In this document: piece after piece, positions 39,100 to 47,898 of the stretch
Position numbering within the stretch: the stretch's first letter is position 1
Layout: each line of letters opens with the position of its first letter
Notes under the pieces: model-generated
What the model saw: the letters and a program-made list of their open reading frames with translations, nothing else
Databases searched by the model: none
Told to the model about the DNA's origin: nothing
Made by a program: the position numbers and the translations under genes
Assembly: GCA_963749035.1 (NCBI GenBank)
Contig: CAVVKW010000001.1
Span: 124,001 to 188,000 of the forward strand
DNA: 64,000 nucleotides
From: CAVVKW01 sp963749035
GTDB taxonomy: Bacteria; Verrucomicrobiota; Verrucomicrobiia; Chthoniobacterales; JAATET01
Reading direction: 5' to 3'

Positions 39100-39534
39100 A
39101 TGTCCGCCCGGCCCTCGGCTATCGTTTTCGCTTGTCTGTTGTTAGTAACAATCGGTTGCGACGGCGATCAAAACGCACTTCGCCGCGAGATCCTCGCCGC
39201 CCAGCGCCAGCACGTCGAAGCTCTGCCGGCCGGCGACATCGATGCCGCCCTCACCACAATCCATCCCGAAAGCGCGAGCCTCGACGAAGCTCGCCTCACG
39301 GTCGACCGCCTCGCCCAGATCGGCGTCGAATTCACGCTCGAGAACTCCGACGTCGTGAGCGTGGGTGACGGAACCGCCGTCGCCAGGTTCGTGATCCTCG
39401 CTCGAGGCCCGGACTCCTTCCGCGACCATCGCCTCACCGGTCAGCACGAACTGCGCCTCGACGACCGGGACTGGAAAGTCTTCGCGACCCAGATCGAGAG
39501 ACTGGAATATCTCGACGATTCACGATCAGAATAA
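39100..39534 (+). CDS. Small lipoprotein, nuclear-transport-factor-2-like
   Basis: From the ATG at 39100 it encodes 144 residues beginning with a lipoprotein signal (SAIVFACLLLVTIGCDGD, lipobox TIGC). An upstream ATG at 39043 is less likely because it pushes the signal inward. The mature part (REILAAQRQHVEALPAGDID, ESASLDEARLTVDRL, RFVILARGPDSFRDH) has the size and pattern of SnoaL/NTF2-like domains, but I cannot confirm this. It is divergent from the PilT pair. Confidence 0.6.
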   Translation: MSARPSAIVFACLLLVTIGCDGDQNALRREILAAQRQHVEALPAGDIDAALTTIHPESASLDEARLTVDRLAQIGVEFTLENSDVVSVGDGTAVARFVILARGPDSFRDHRLTGQHELRLDDRDWKVFATQIERLEYLDDSRSE

Positions 39535-39629
39535 TCGCCGCGCCCAACCCGAATTCCTCTCGTTTAATTAAATTAAACGCGGGACACCACCGGGCCACGA
39601 TCTACCCGCAACCAACCAATACCTACATT

Positions 39630-39776
39630 ATGCTCTGGACCATCCTCATCATCCTCATCGTCCTCTGGGCGCTCGGCCTCGGATTCGGCATCGCCGGAAA
39701 CTTGATTCACCTCATCCTTTTGATCGCGCTGATCGTCTTAATCGTGCAGCTCGTCACTGGCCGCAAGGCACCGTAG
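39630..39776 (+). CDS. Small lmo0937-family membrane protein
   Basis: A 48-residue peptide of two hydrophobic helices, starting MLWTILIILIVLWALGLGFG and ending QLVTGRKAP. The length, the MLWTI start and the basic end match the lmo0937 (DUF5670) family of small membrane proteins found in many bacteria, often beside stress genes. An intrinsic terminator follows 25 bases after the stop, which supports it as a real one-gene transcript. Confidence 0.82.
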   Translation: MLWTILIILIVLWALGLGFGIAGNLIHLILLIALIVLIVQLVTGRKAP

Positions 39777-39800
39777 AGACCACCTCAATTCAATCGACCG

Positions 39801-39831
39801 AAAAAGGGCGCTTCGCTGAAGTGCCCTTTTT
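39801..39831 (+). terminator. Intrinsic terminator after the lmo0937-like gene
   Basis: AAAAAGGGCGCTTC and GAAGTGCCCTTTTT pair around a GCT loop and end in a T-run, an almost ideal Rho-independent terminator; the A-run makes it usable on the other strand too. Confidence 0.85.
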
Positions 39832-39973
39832 CTTGCCTTGAGCCGCGCTTCAAATGGAGCGTGGAAGCGTGCGCCTGCCAGCTGCGTCACCGGCCCACCG
39901 AGGGCCGCAGTTATCCGACGGATCTACCCCGCCAACCGCCTGAGTCTTGATGTGGCAGCCCGAGCGAGTTCGC

Positions 39974-40345
39974 CTATTTCTTCAGATTCACCGCGAGATC
40001 CGCAAATTTCTTCGCCGCCAACGCCGTGAAAGCCGGCCGGAGAACCGGGATCGCCAAGCGGACCGCCGACAAGAGGATCGTCACGATACCCAGCTTTTTC
40101 GTCTTCTGACTCACGACGGCCCCGTGATCGTCGATCCGCTGCTGCAGCACGGCCTTCTTCTTCCGCGTTCGGCCCGAAAGCAACCATCCGATCGTCGCCG
40201 CACCACCCAACCAAGGCAGGGGATGGCGGCGAAACGCCTTCTTCGTCCGAGCCGGCACGTTGGCGGCGGCTCGGACCTGATGATAATCGCGCGCCACGGC
40301 CAAGCGGCTCGCCTCGAGTTCCTGAAGTGCTTCCTGTCGGGTCAT
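39974..40345 (-). CDS. Small basic protein, third gene of a YqjD/YqjE-like cluster
   Basis: A 123-residue basic protein starting MTRQEALQELEASRLAVARDY with a start codon overlapping the stop of the upstream gene (ATGA). It has one clear hydrophobic stretch (PLPWLGGAATIGWLLSG) and a second near the C-terminus (IVTILLSAVRLAIPVLRPAF). I recognise no named domain. By position it corresponds to the YqjK-type gene that often follows YqjD and YqjE. Confidence 0.65.
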   Translation of the reverse strand: MTRQEALQELEASRLAVARDYHQVRAAANVPARTKKAFRRHPLPWLGGAATIGWLLSGRTRKKKAVLQQRIDDHGAVVSQKTKKLGIVTILLSAVRLAIPVLRPAFTALAAKKFADLAVNLKK

Positions 40346-40791
40346 CGCAAAGCCGGGTTGTTCATGTGCGCCAAAGCCGGGTCGTCGTTCTTGCTCAGCA
40401 GCGCCAAATCCTTCCGGATCTCTTCCGAAGTCGTTGTAAAGATCGGAGTCGAGAAATGCTTCTTCACGTGCGTTGCGCAAAACACCGCGACCAACAGATG
40501 GAAGACCGCGAAGCCCAACGTGATCCAGACCCACGCCCAGCCAAAGAGCCAAGCCACCGCGAACGCCGCTGCCAGCAGAAAGAAAATGTAGAACAGAAAC
40601 AAAAACACCAGTGCCGCTCCCAGCATCACCACCAACCGAACGTAAAGCCCGAGCGCTTCTTTCGTCTCAGATCCTGCCAACGAAAACAGTGCCTGAAAAT
40701 GTCGGGAGAAGGAGCCGAAGAGTCGGATCGTCTCGGTGACGAAGCCCTCGTTGGCGTCAGTCGGGATGTTCGTTCGGGATGTGGATGGCAT
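40342..40791 (-). CDS. YqjE-like membrane protein (Phage_holin_3_6/actinobacterial holin-X type)
   Basis: A 149-residue membrane protein with two long adjacent helices (LYVRLVVMLGAALVFLFLFY and a WLFGWAWVWITLGFAVFHLL stretch) behind an amphipathic start (SFSRHFQALFSLAGSETKEAL). This is the arrangement of the YqjE/putative-holin superfamily. Despite the name, such proteins are usually not phage lysis proteins. It sits between a YqjD-like gene and a small basic-protein gene on the same strand. Confidence 0.75.
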   Translation of the reverse strand: MPSTSRTNIPTDANEGFVTETIRLFGSFSRHFQALFSLAGSETKEALGLYVRLVVMLGAALVFLFLFYIFFLLAAAFAVAWLFGWAWVWITLGFAVFHLLVAVFCATHVKKHFSTPIFTTTSEEIRKDLALLSKNDDPALAHMNNPALR

Positions 40792-40848
40792 GATGACGCA
40801 AAAATCGGCGGGACACCTCTTGGCGTCCCGCCGCTACACAAAACTCGA

Positions 40849-41220
40849 TTACTTCCGGAGAATCAATCCAATCAGGAAGCCTGCGCCAAGCGCACAACCG
40901 ACCGCCTGCAGAGGATTCTCGCGGACGTATTGCTCAGTGTCCGACTGGACGGATTTCGCCTTGGCCTGAGCTTCGTTAAACGCGTCCTGAGCCTTGCCCT
41001 TGTAAACTTCACCCTGGGCCGCCGCCTGCGTTTTAAGGTCAGCGTATTTCGCGTTCGCAGCGTCGCCGATGTCCTTGGCCGCCTTCGAGACCTGGTCCTT
41101 GCCCGTTGCGTAGGCATCTTTAGCCACCGTTTTCGCGTGCTCGACCTTCGACTCCGGCTTGGAAGTTTCCGGCTCGTGAATCGGATGCTGGGAAATGAGA
41201 TCTGTGACTTCTTCGGACAT
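40849..41220 (-). CDS. YqjD/ElaB-like (DUF883) membrane-anchored protein
   Basis: A 123-residue protein: a long, charged, Ala/Lys/Gln-rich amphipathic helix (AKTVAKDAYATGKDQVSKAA, YADLKTQAAAQGEVYKGKAQ), then YVRENPLQAVGCALGAGFLI with a C-terminal membrane anchor and LRK end. The ENPLQAVG-type anchor is the hallmark of the YqjD/ElaB family, inner-membrane proteins that bind ribosomes in stationary phase in E. coli. It probably heads the three-gene operon. Confidence 0.85.
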   Translation of the reverse strand: MSEEVTDLISQHPIHEPETSKPESKVEHAKTVAKDAYATGKDQVSKAAKDIGDAANAKYADLKTQAAAQGEVYKGKAQDAFNEAQAKAKSVQSDTEQYVRENPLQAVGCALGAGFLIGLILRK

Positions 41221-41369
41221 GATATTTAGGAGTGGATGATTGAACCGTTGATCGCACGAAAGGTGGCAGACGGTCGTATCGGCGGTAAAGAGATTTTGCG
41301 AACGGCCCCCCCGAATCCGAAGATCCCGGAAGCTCGACGGAATGAACGGAAATTATTTATCGTCCGCAA

Positions 41370-42446
41370 ATGCTGTCAAAGTTTGCCCCCGGTCGAGTCG
41401 AACTACTCGGAAACCATACCGATTACAATCAGGGCGTCGTTCTTTCTGCCGCGCTGGACCTCGGCACGACCATCTCCGGTGAACGAACCGACAACGGCAT
41501 CGTAACTCTGGAAAGCGAGGGATTCGGCGGAGTCGAACTCGCTCTGGCCGACGGACTCACAAAATCCGGTCAGTGGAGCGACTACGCGCTCGGCGTCGTT
41601 GCCGTTATGCGAAGAGAAGGTTTTCCGGTCGACGGCTTTACCGCCAAGGTCTCCTCCAACCTCCCGGTCGGAGCCGGCCTCTCCAGCTCAGCCGCCCTCG
41701 AAGTCGCGACCGCGGTCTTTCTCCGGGACCTTTTCGAGCTCGAAATCGATCGGATGGGCATCGCGAAGCTGTGTCGCCGGGCGGAAAACGAATTCGTCGG
41801 CGTCAATTGTGGCCTCCTCGATCATGTCTCTTCCGTCTTCGGCGAAGCCGGACGCGCCGTTCACCTCGATTGCCGGGACGAAACCGTCCGCACCATCGCC
41901 TTCCCCGACGAAGTCGACCTTCTCATCATCAACTCCGGCGGACACCACGAGCTCAGCGGCGGTGAATACAACGAGCGTCGCGAGCAGTGCATCGAAGCCG
42001 CCGAGGGACTCGGCGTGTCTTCACTTCGCGAAGCCACTCCGCAAATGCTTCGCGACGCCGACCTTTCCGACCTCGCCCGGCGCCGCGCCGCCCACGTAAT
42101 CGGCGAAATCGAACGCGTCGAAGCCGCCGTCGACCTCCTCGGATCCGGCGACGTCGAAGGTTTCGGTCAGCTCCTGTCCGCCTCACATCGAAGCTCGATG
42201 GAAAATTTCGAAAACAGCACCCCCGAACTCGACCAACTCGTCGAAGTCGCACTCCTCCAAGAAGGCGTGCTCGGATCGCGGCTCACCGGCGGCGGCTTCG
42301 GCGGCGCCACCGTTTCGCTCGTGCGCTCCGAAAATGTCGAAGCTGCCCGCCGAGCCATCCTCTCCGAATACAAATCCCGCACCGGAATCGAAACGGTCGC
42401 GTTCCGCTGCCGCATCGGCGAGGGAGCAGGCGCGACCGGCTTCTAG
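41370..42446 (+). CDS. galK: Galactokinase
   Basis: GHMP-family kinase making galactose-1-phosphate, 358 residues. The N-terminal substrate signature reads PGRVELLGNHTDYNQG, where most galactokinases have GEHTDY. The phosphate loop NLPVGAGLSSSAALEVA lies near residue 97, and the C-terminal motif SRLTGGGFGGATVSLV near 310. The Glu to Asn change in the first motif is in a sugar-contact position of studied enzymes, but I recall similar GNHTDY forms in related phyla, so it may be a lineage trait. It converges on the LytTR regulator, overlapping by four bases. Confidence 0.92.
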   Translation: MLSKFAPGRVELLGNHTDYNQGVVLSAALDLGTTISGERTDNGIVTLESEGFGGVELALADGLTKSGQWSDYALGVVAVMRREGFPVDGFTAKVSSNLPVGAGLSSSAALEVATAVFLRDLFELEIDRMGIAKLCRRAENEFVGVNCGLLDHVSSVFGEAGRAVHLDCRDETVRTIAFPDEVDLLIINSGGHHELSGGEYNERREQCIEAAEGLGVSSLREATPQMLRDADLSDLARRRAAHVIGEIERVEAAVDLLGSGDVEGFGQLLSASHRSSMENFENSTPELDQLVEVALLQEGVLGSRLTGGGFGGATVSLVRSENVEAARRAILSEYKSRTGIETVAFRCRIGEGAGATGF

Positions 42447-43171
42447 CGAGCGACGCGACCGAGAGCCTCCCGCAGCCGCCCCTGCGCTGCCCGCCCGAGC
42501 CGCAATGGGTCCTCTCGACCTTCCAACCACAGCAGCCCCTCGTCCCGCGACACGCGCCGCCAACGCCGCACCAACGCCCGGTTCACGATTCGGGACCGGT
42601 CGATTCGCACGAAAATCTCTTTCGGTAGAACGCCTCCATAATTTCCCAGTGATCGGCAAATCAACACCGGCTTCTCTCCCGCCACGAAAACCCGGGTGAA
42701 GTCGCCGTCCGCCTCCAACGCCACCAATTTCGAAACACCCGTAACCAACGTCCGGCCCGGTGTTCGCAGGCAAATTCGGTCCCCCGCCGCGTAACACTCC
42801 TCACCCCCATCGGCCGTTTCACACACCGCCCGCAATCGGTTGACGGCCGCCTCCAAGCGACTCACCCGCACCGGTTTCAGCATGTAATCGACCGCGTCGA
42901 TTTCAAACGCCCGAACCGCGTGTTCAGCGTGCGCCGTCACGAACACGACCCTCGAGCCCGCCGCGATTTCCCGGGCCAATTCGAACCCATCCCCGAGCGG
43001 CATCTGCACGTCGAGAAAGATGCCGACTGGCCTCTCCCGCTCGATTAGCTCGAGCGCCGACTTCAGTCCGTCCGCCTCCCCGACAATCTCCACCCCCCCG
43101 ATCTGCGACAGCGCGCGCCGCAAGGCCTGCCGCGCCAACCGCTCATCGTCGACCACCCCTACGCGAAGCAC
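42443..43171 (-). CDS. LytTR-family response regulator
   Basis: A 242-residue regulator with a receiver (VGVVDDERLARQALRRAL, phosphorylation Asp in VGIFLDVQMPLGDGFEL near residue 55, FVTAHAEHAVRAFEIDAVDY) and a LytTR DNA-binding domain from about 140 (ICLRTPGRTLVTGVSKLVALEADGD in two parts, then FVRIDRSRIVNRALVRRWRR). The GTG start lies within the 3' end of the kinase gene (13-base overlap), so the two form a two-component pair. Confidence 0.93.
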   Translation of the reverse strand: MLRVGVVDDERLARQALRRALSQIGGVEIVGEADGLKSALELIERERPVGIFLDVQMPLGDGFELAREIAAGSRVVFVTAHAEHAVRAFEIDAVDYMLKPVRVSRLEAAVNRLRAVCETADGGEECYAAGDRICLRTPGRTLVTGVSKLVALEADGDFTRVFVAGEKPVLICRSLGNYGGVLPKEIFVRIDRSRIVNRALVRRWRRVSRDEGLLWLEGREDPLRLGRAAQGRLREALGRVAR

Positions 43172-44190
43172 GGCTCGCCCTCCAACGCCAGTTCCGCCCC
43201 GACCACCCCGTTACAATGACTGAGTTCGAAGGTCGATCGCCCCGGATAATGCAGCGCCAATCTCCTCCGCAACGTCTCCAACCCCACGCCCTCCACCACC
43301 TCCAGCGACTCCGGGATCCTCCCCGGATTCGTCACCAGAATCCGTAACGTTGCCCCCTCGGACGTCGCCACCACCCCGATGACGCACCGTTCGGCCTTCA
43401 ACCCGTGCTTCACCGCGTTCTCCACCAGAGGCTGCAGCAAAAAACTCGGCACCAGTCTCCGCCGCGCCAGGGTTTCCGCCTCGACCGTCGCCTCCATCCG
43501 TTCCCCGTATCGAACCTGCTCGATCCGCAGATACGCCACCATCGCGTCGATCTCCGTCGCCAGCGGAGACACGAGGTGATGCCGCTGATCGAGGGAAAAC
43601 CGCAGGTAATCCGCCAATTCATGAATCATTTCCTCCGCCGCCTCCGGTCGCTCCGGGATTTCCGCAGCCACGCTGTTCAGAGAATTGAAGAGGAAGTGCG
43701 GATCGAGCTGCGCCCGCAACAAATCCAACTCGACGCGCTCGGCCTGCTGCAAAGCCCCCACCGCCAACCGCCGCGACCGCAAAGCGTAGAACGCCAGACT
43801 CCAGCTCAGAAACGCAAACCAACTGAAGACCAACCGCAACAACCACTCCTCCCTCGACGACCAACCCGGCGGCGTGGAATCCAAAACGTCCGACCACCCC
43901 CGCGCGATCGCCGCCGTCACGATTGCCGCTAGAAAACTTACGCCGACAAGCATCGCGGCCGTCACCACGCCAAAGTTGTCCTCCGGCTGCGTTCGCTGGT
44001 ATGCCCAGAAAAGGATTCCCGAAATCAGAAACGCGATCGGCTCCAGAACGACCGTGAAAAGCAACGCCGAACCGACACTTTGGAACAACAGACACCGAAT
44101 CCCGAACGCCACCACCGCAAACGCACTCCACGCCAGAAAATTCCAGCGCCAGAACGCCCAACGATCCTCCCAACCACGAGTCAGCATCAC
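43159..44190 (-). CDS. LytS/YehU-type sensor histidine kinase
   Basis: A 343-residue membrane kinase. The first 150 residues hold four hydrophobic segments (for example FLISGILFWAYQ, VSFLAAIVTAAIARGW). The His_kinase box DLLRAQLDPHFLFNSLNSVA with the phospho-accepting His is near residue 165. The ATPase N-box is in LLQPLVENAVKHGLKA near 250, with a G-box-like GVGLETLRRRLALHYPG. This is the usual partner type of LytTR regulators, and the overlap with that gene supports it. The ligand is unknown; the divergent neighbour is a large cellulase. Confidence 0.92.
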   Translation of the reverse strand: MMLTRGWEDRWAFWRWNFLAWSAFAVVAFGIRCLLFQSVGSALLFTVVLEPIAFLISGILFWAYQRTQPEDNFGVVTAAMLVGVSFLAAIVTAAIARGWSDVLDSTPPGWSSREEWLLRLVFSWFAFLSWSLAFYALRSRRLAVGALQQAERVELDLLRAQLDPHFLFNSLNSVAAEIPERPEAAEEMIHELADYLRFSLDQRHHLVSPLATEIDAMVAYLRIEQVRYGERMEATVEAETLARRRLVPSFLLQPLVENAVKHGLKAERCVIGVVATSEGATLRILVTNPGRIPESLEVVEGVGLETLRRRLALHYPGRSTFELSHCNGVVGAELALEGEPCFA

Positions 44191-44321
44191 CCCGACGCTA
44201 TCACCACAGCCGGTCGGAACCTAATCAATCCGCACGCGAGCCCGCCCGCTTCACCGAGTTCTGCGCCTGACTCGTCGAGTTCCGCTTTTCAACCCCCCAA
44301 CGACGGACCGATTCATTCGGT

Positions 44322-47300
44322 ATGTCACGGCCCTCCCTCCGCTCCGTCCTCCTCTGTTTCGCATTCCTCCCCCTCGCTCACCAATCGACCTTCGCCCACG
44401 GATCGATGGCCGATCCCATCAGCCGCTCCTACGACGTCTTTCTCGGGAATCCCCAGACGCCTGACAACCCGGCCCACGTCGCCGCCATCGCCGCCGCAGG
44501 CACGCAGGCCTTCTACGACTGGCACGAAGTCTCCGGCCTTTTTCCCGACTTCGACTACCAAGCCAGAATCCCCGACGGGCAACTCCCCGGAGTCGGTCGC
44601 GCCAAATACGCCGGCCTCGACCTCGCTCGCGCCGACTGGCCCGCCACCCCCGTTGCCCCCGGCCCCTACGCCTGCACCTTTTACGCTGCCACTCCCCACG
44701 ACCCCTCATTCTTCGAACTCTACCTGACCAAACCCGGCTACGATCCCACCGCCCCCCTCCGGTGGTCCGATCTCGAGCGCTTGCCCGATCCCACCGACAC
44801 CCGGCTCGAGGGATCGAACTACAAGTTCACCGCCAACCTTCCCGCCCGCACCGGTCGTCACGTGCTCTACGTTATCTGGCAGCGCATCGACCCCGCCGGC
44901 GAAGCCTTCTTCTCGACCAGCGATCTCAGCTTTGACGGTGGCTCCAACCCCAACCCAACTCCAAACCCCGCTCCAACCCCCACCCCAGGGAGCCACCACG
45001 GCCACGCCACGCTCGATGTCACCAACGATTGGGGGGCCGGCTTCGTCGGTCGAATCCAAGTCGAAAATTCCACGCACTCCCCCCTCCGGGAATGGACCGT
45101 GCAATTCGATCTCGACCGCCAGATCGTCGGCCTCTGGGACGGCGAGATCGTGTCCCAAGTCGGCAACACCTACGTCGTTCGCAACGCCCCGTGGAATGGC
45201 ACCGTCTCCGCCCACGGCTCCCTCTCATTCGGAATCCAAGCCAGCGGCGGGGATGGCACCGTCCAGCCCACCCACGTCAAGTTTCTCAACGCCACACCAA
45301 CACCAACACCAACACCAACACCAACACCAACACCAACCCCGACTCCGCAACCAACTCCCACACCAACGCCAACGCCAACGCCAACGCCAACGCCAATCCC
45401 AATCCCAACCCCGACGCCAACCCCGACGCCAACCCCGACGCCGCAACCAACTCCCACGCCAACTCCAACTCCGACTCCGACTCCGACTCCGACTCCGACT
45501 CCGACTCCGACTCCAACGCCAATCCCCGGATTGCCGAACACCACCGTCGAGCTCGCCGAGGCTCGGATCACCTTCACCGTCTCGAGCGATTGGGGCAGCG
45601 GATTCGAAGCCCGCGTCGAGATTCGGAATTTGACCGCCCAACCGCTGCCGGCTTGGAAACTCACCTTCGATCTTCCGCGCGCCATCCAAAACATCTGGAG
45701 CGCCCGGATCTCTGCGACCTCGGGAGACACCCGCACCATCGACGCCCAGCCATTCGCCTGGAACGCGACCATCCCCGTCGGCGGCAGTCAATCATTCGGC
45801 TTCATCGGTGAATCCGGCGGACTTACGCAACCACCCACGAACTTCTCACTCACCCACAGCGGCACTTCCCCTACTCCTACTCCTACTCCTACTCCTACTC
45901 CTACTCCTACTCCTACTCCGAGCCCGACACCGACACCCACCCCGACACCGACACCGACACCGACACCGAGTCCAACTCCCGCTCCGTCGCCATCTCCGAC
46001 ACCCGCTCCGTCGCCGACTCCGACGCCCACCCCCGGCGAATACAACTACGGCGAGGTCCTGCAAAAATCCCTCTACTTCTACGAAGCCCAGCGTTCCGGC
46101 GTCCTCCCGCCCGACACCCGCGTCGCGTGGCGAGGAAACTCCGCCGTCGCCGACGGTGCCGACGTCGGCCTGGACCTCACCGGCGGCTACTACGACGCCG
46201 GCGACCACGTGAAATTCGCCCTCCCGATGTTCAGCACGCTCACCCTCCTGGCGTGGGGCGGTATCGAATACCCCTACGGCTACGGCACCGAACGCGACAC
46301 CCTGCTCGACACCGTCCGCTGGGGCACCGACTGGATTCTCAAAGCCAACCCCGCACCGAACGTTCTCTACGGCCAGGTCGGCAACGGCGGCCTCGATCAC
46401 TCCTACTGGGGTCCCGCCGAGACGATGACCATGCCCCGCCCGGCCTACGCCATCACCGCACAAGCGCCCGGCACCGAGATCGCCGCCGAAGCCGCCGCCG
46501 CCCTCGCCGCCGCGTCGCTCCTCTTCCAGGACGACGACCCCACCTACGCGGCAACCCTCCTCACCCGATCCCGCCAGCTCCACGTCTTCGCCGACACCCA
46601 CCGCGGCACCTACGTCGACGCCATCCCCGATGCCGCCGCCTACTACTATTCCTACTCCGGCTACTTCGACGAACTCATGTGGTCCGCCGCCTGGCTCCAC
46701 CGCGCCACCGGCGAAGCCGCCTATCTCCAGCAAGCCGAATCCATCTTCGCCCAGAAATGTTCCAACGCCACCCCTCGCTGGACCCACAACTGGGACGACA
46801 AAGGCTACGGCGCCGCCCTCCTCCTCGCCCAACTCACCGACAAACCCGCTTACAAAACCATCACCGAACGCTGGCTGAACTACTGGACCACCGGCGACAA
46901 CGGCGCCCGCGTCACCCACACCCCCGGCGGCCTCGCCTGGCTCGCGAAGTGGGGCAGCCTCCGCTACGCCACCACCACCGCTTTCCTCGCCGGACTCTAC
47001 GCCGACCGCGTCCGTGACGTCGGCACCCGCTACGCCGATTTCGCCAAACGCCAGGTCGACTACGCACTCGGCGACAACCCCACCAGCCGTTCCTACGTGG
47101 TCGGCTTCGGTCAAAATCCGCCCGTCCACCCGCACCACCGCGGAGCCCACGGTTCATGGGCAAATTCCATCACCTCCCCCGCCGACAATCGCCACGTCCT
47201 CTACGGAGCCCTCGTCGGCGGGCCATCCGCCCCGTCCGACACCGCCTACGAAGACGACCGATCCAACTACATCGATAACGAAGTCGCCCTCGACTACAAC

Positions 47301-47849
47301 GCCGGCTTCACCGGGGCCCTCGCCCGCCTCGCCTCCCTCCACGGCGGTTCCCCCCTCACCAACTTCCCGCCAGCGGAAATCCCCGACGACGAATTCTTCG
47401 TCGAAGCCGCCATCAACGCCTCCGGCCCCACCTTCACCGAGATCCGCGCCTTCCTGAACAACCGCTCCGCCTTCCCCGCCGGTGCGTCCGACTTCCTTTC
47501 GTTCCGCTACTACCTCGACCTCACCGAACTGATCGCCACCGGCTACCAACCGACCGACCTCACCCTCACCACCGGTTACAACCAAGGTGCCACCGTCACC
47601 GGGCCGTTCCTCCACGACGCCGCGCGAGACCTCTACTACCTCCTCGTCGACTTCACCGGCACCCGCCTCGCCCCCGGCAGCTCACAGACCTTCCGCAAAG
47701 AAGTCCAATTCCGCATCACCGCCCCCACCGCCGCCTGGGACCCCGCCAACGACCCTTCCTACCAAGGCCTCGGCACCGGTACACCAGCACTCTCCGATCA
47801 CCTCCCGGTCTTCCAGATCAACGACCTCCTCGGCGGCCAGATTCCGTAG
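44322..47849 (+). CDS. Multidomain cellulase: AA10 LPMO - CBM2 - CBM2 - GH9 - CBM3
   Basis: A 1175-residue secreted enzyme. The signal peptide ends at Ala25, leaving His26 as mature N-terminus. Residues 26-205 match cellulose-active AA10 lytic polysaccharide monooxygenases: HGSMADPISRSY, the second brace His126 in ATPHDPSFFELYLTKPGY, and the axial-site Phe in EAFFSTSDLSFDGG. A CBM2 follows at about 226-325 (DVTNDWGAGFVGRIQVEN), a PT linker to 405, a second CBM2 at 407-510 (TVSSDWGSGFEARVEIRN) and a second PT linker to 571. The GH9 domain then runs at about 573-1010, with GGYYDAGDHVKF (catalytic base Asp) and NEVALDYNAGF (acid Glu). A CBM3-like domain closes the protein (EFFVEAAINASGPTFTEIRA to the end). 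One chain thus couples oxidative and hydrolytic cellulose attack. Confidence 0.92.
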   Translation: MSRPSLRSVLLCFAFLPLAHQSTFAHGSMADPISRSYDVFLGNPQTPDNPAHVAAIAAAGTQAFYDWHEVSGLFPDFDYQARIPDGQLPGVGRAKYAGLDLARADWPATPVAPGPYACTFYAATPHDPSFFELYLTKPGYDPTAPLRWSDLERLPDPTDTRLEGSNYKFTANLPARTGRHVLYVIWQRIDPAGEAFFSTSDLSFDGGSNPNPTPNPAPTPTPGSHHGHATLDVTNDWGAGFVGRIQVENSTHSPLREWTVQFDLDRQIVGLWDGEIVSQVGNTYVVRNAPWNGTVSAHGSLSFGIQASGGDGTVQPTHVKFLNATPTPTPTPTPTPTPTPTPQPTPTPTPTPTPTPTPIPIPTPTPTPTPTPTPQPTPTPTPTPTPTPTPTPTPTPTPTPIPGLPNTTVELAEARITFTVSSDWGSGFEARVEIRNLTAQPLPAWKLTFDLPRAIQNIWSARISATSGDTRTIDAQPFAWNATIPVGGSQSFGFIGESGGLTQPPTNFSLTHSGTSPTPTPTPTPTPTPTPTPSPTPTPTPTPTPTPTPSPTPAPSPSPTPAPSPTPTPTPGEYNYGEVLQKSLYFYEAQRSGVLPPDTRVAWRGNSAVADGADVGLDLTGGYYDAGDHVKFALPMFSTLTLLAWGGIEYPYGYGTERDTLLDTVRWGTDWILKANPAPNVLYGQVGNGGLDHSYWGPAETMTMPRPAYAITAQAPGTEIAAEAAAALAAASLLFQDDDPTYAATLLTRSRQLHVFADTHRGTYVDAIPDAAAYYYSYSGYFDELMWSAAWLHRATGEAAYLQQAESIFAQKCSNATPRWTHNWDDKGYGAALLLAQLTDKPAYKTITERWLNYWTTGDNGARVTHTPGGLAWLAKWGSLRYATTTAFLAGLYADRVRDVGTRYADFAKRQVDYALGDNPTSRSYVVGFGQNPPVHPHHRGAHGSWANSITSPADNRHVLYGALVGGPSAPSDTAYEDDRSNYIDNEVALDYNAGFTGALARLASLHGGSPLTNFPPAEIPDDEFFVEAAINASGPTFTEIRAFLNNRSAFPAGASDFLSFRYYLDLTELIATGYQPTDLTLTTGYNQGATVTGPFLHDAARDLYYLLVDFTGTRLAPGSSQTFRKEVQFRITAPTAAWDPANDPSYQGLGTGTPALSDHLPVFQINDLLGGQIP
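45292..45530. repeat. Microsatellite-like tandem repeat coding the first PT linker
   Basis: Tandem six-base units (ACACCA, CCAACG, ACTCCG and relatives) code for a Pro-Thr linker of about 80 residues between the two CBM2 domains. The uniform blocks of one unit suggest recent expansions by slippage. Confidence 0.85.
45868..46036. repeat. Tandem repeat coding the second PT linker
   Basis: A block of ACTCCT units passes into CCGACA units, coding a Pro-Thr/Ser linker of about 55 residues before the GH9 domain. Confidence 0.85.
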
Positions 47850-47898
47850 GCCACCCGGACGAAACGCCCGACCAATCCCCCCACCTCGAACGACGCCC

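Noticed and set aside
40342..40791. Prophage remnant suggested by the holin-like fold
   Set aside because: The gene belongs to a YqjD/YqjE-like chromosomal cluster and no phage genes are near.
45286..46045. Regular short repeats that look like a satellite or CRISPR-like array
   Set aside because: They are six-base units coding Pro-Thr linkers in frame within the cellulase.
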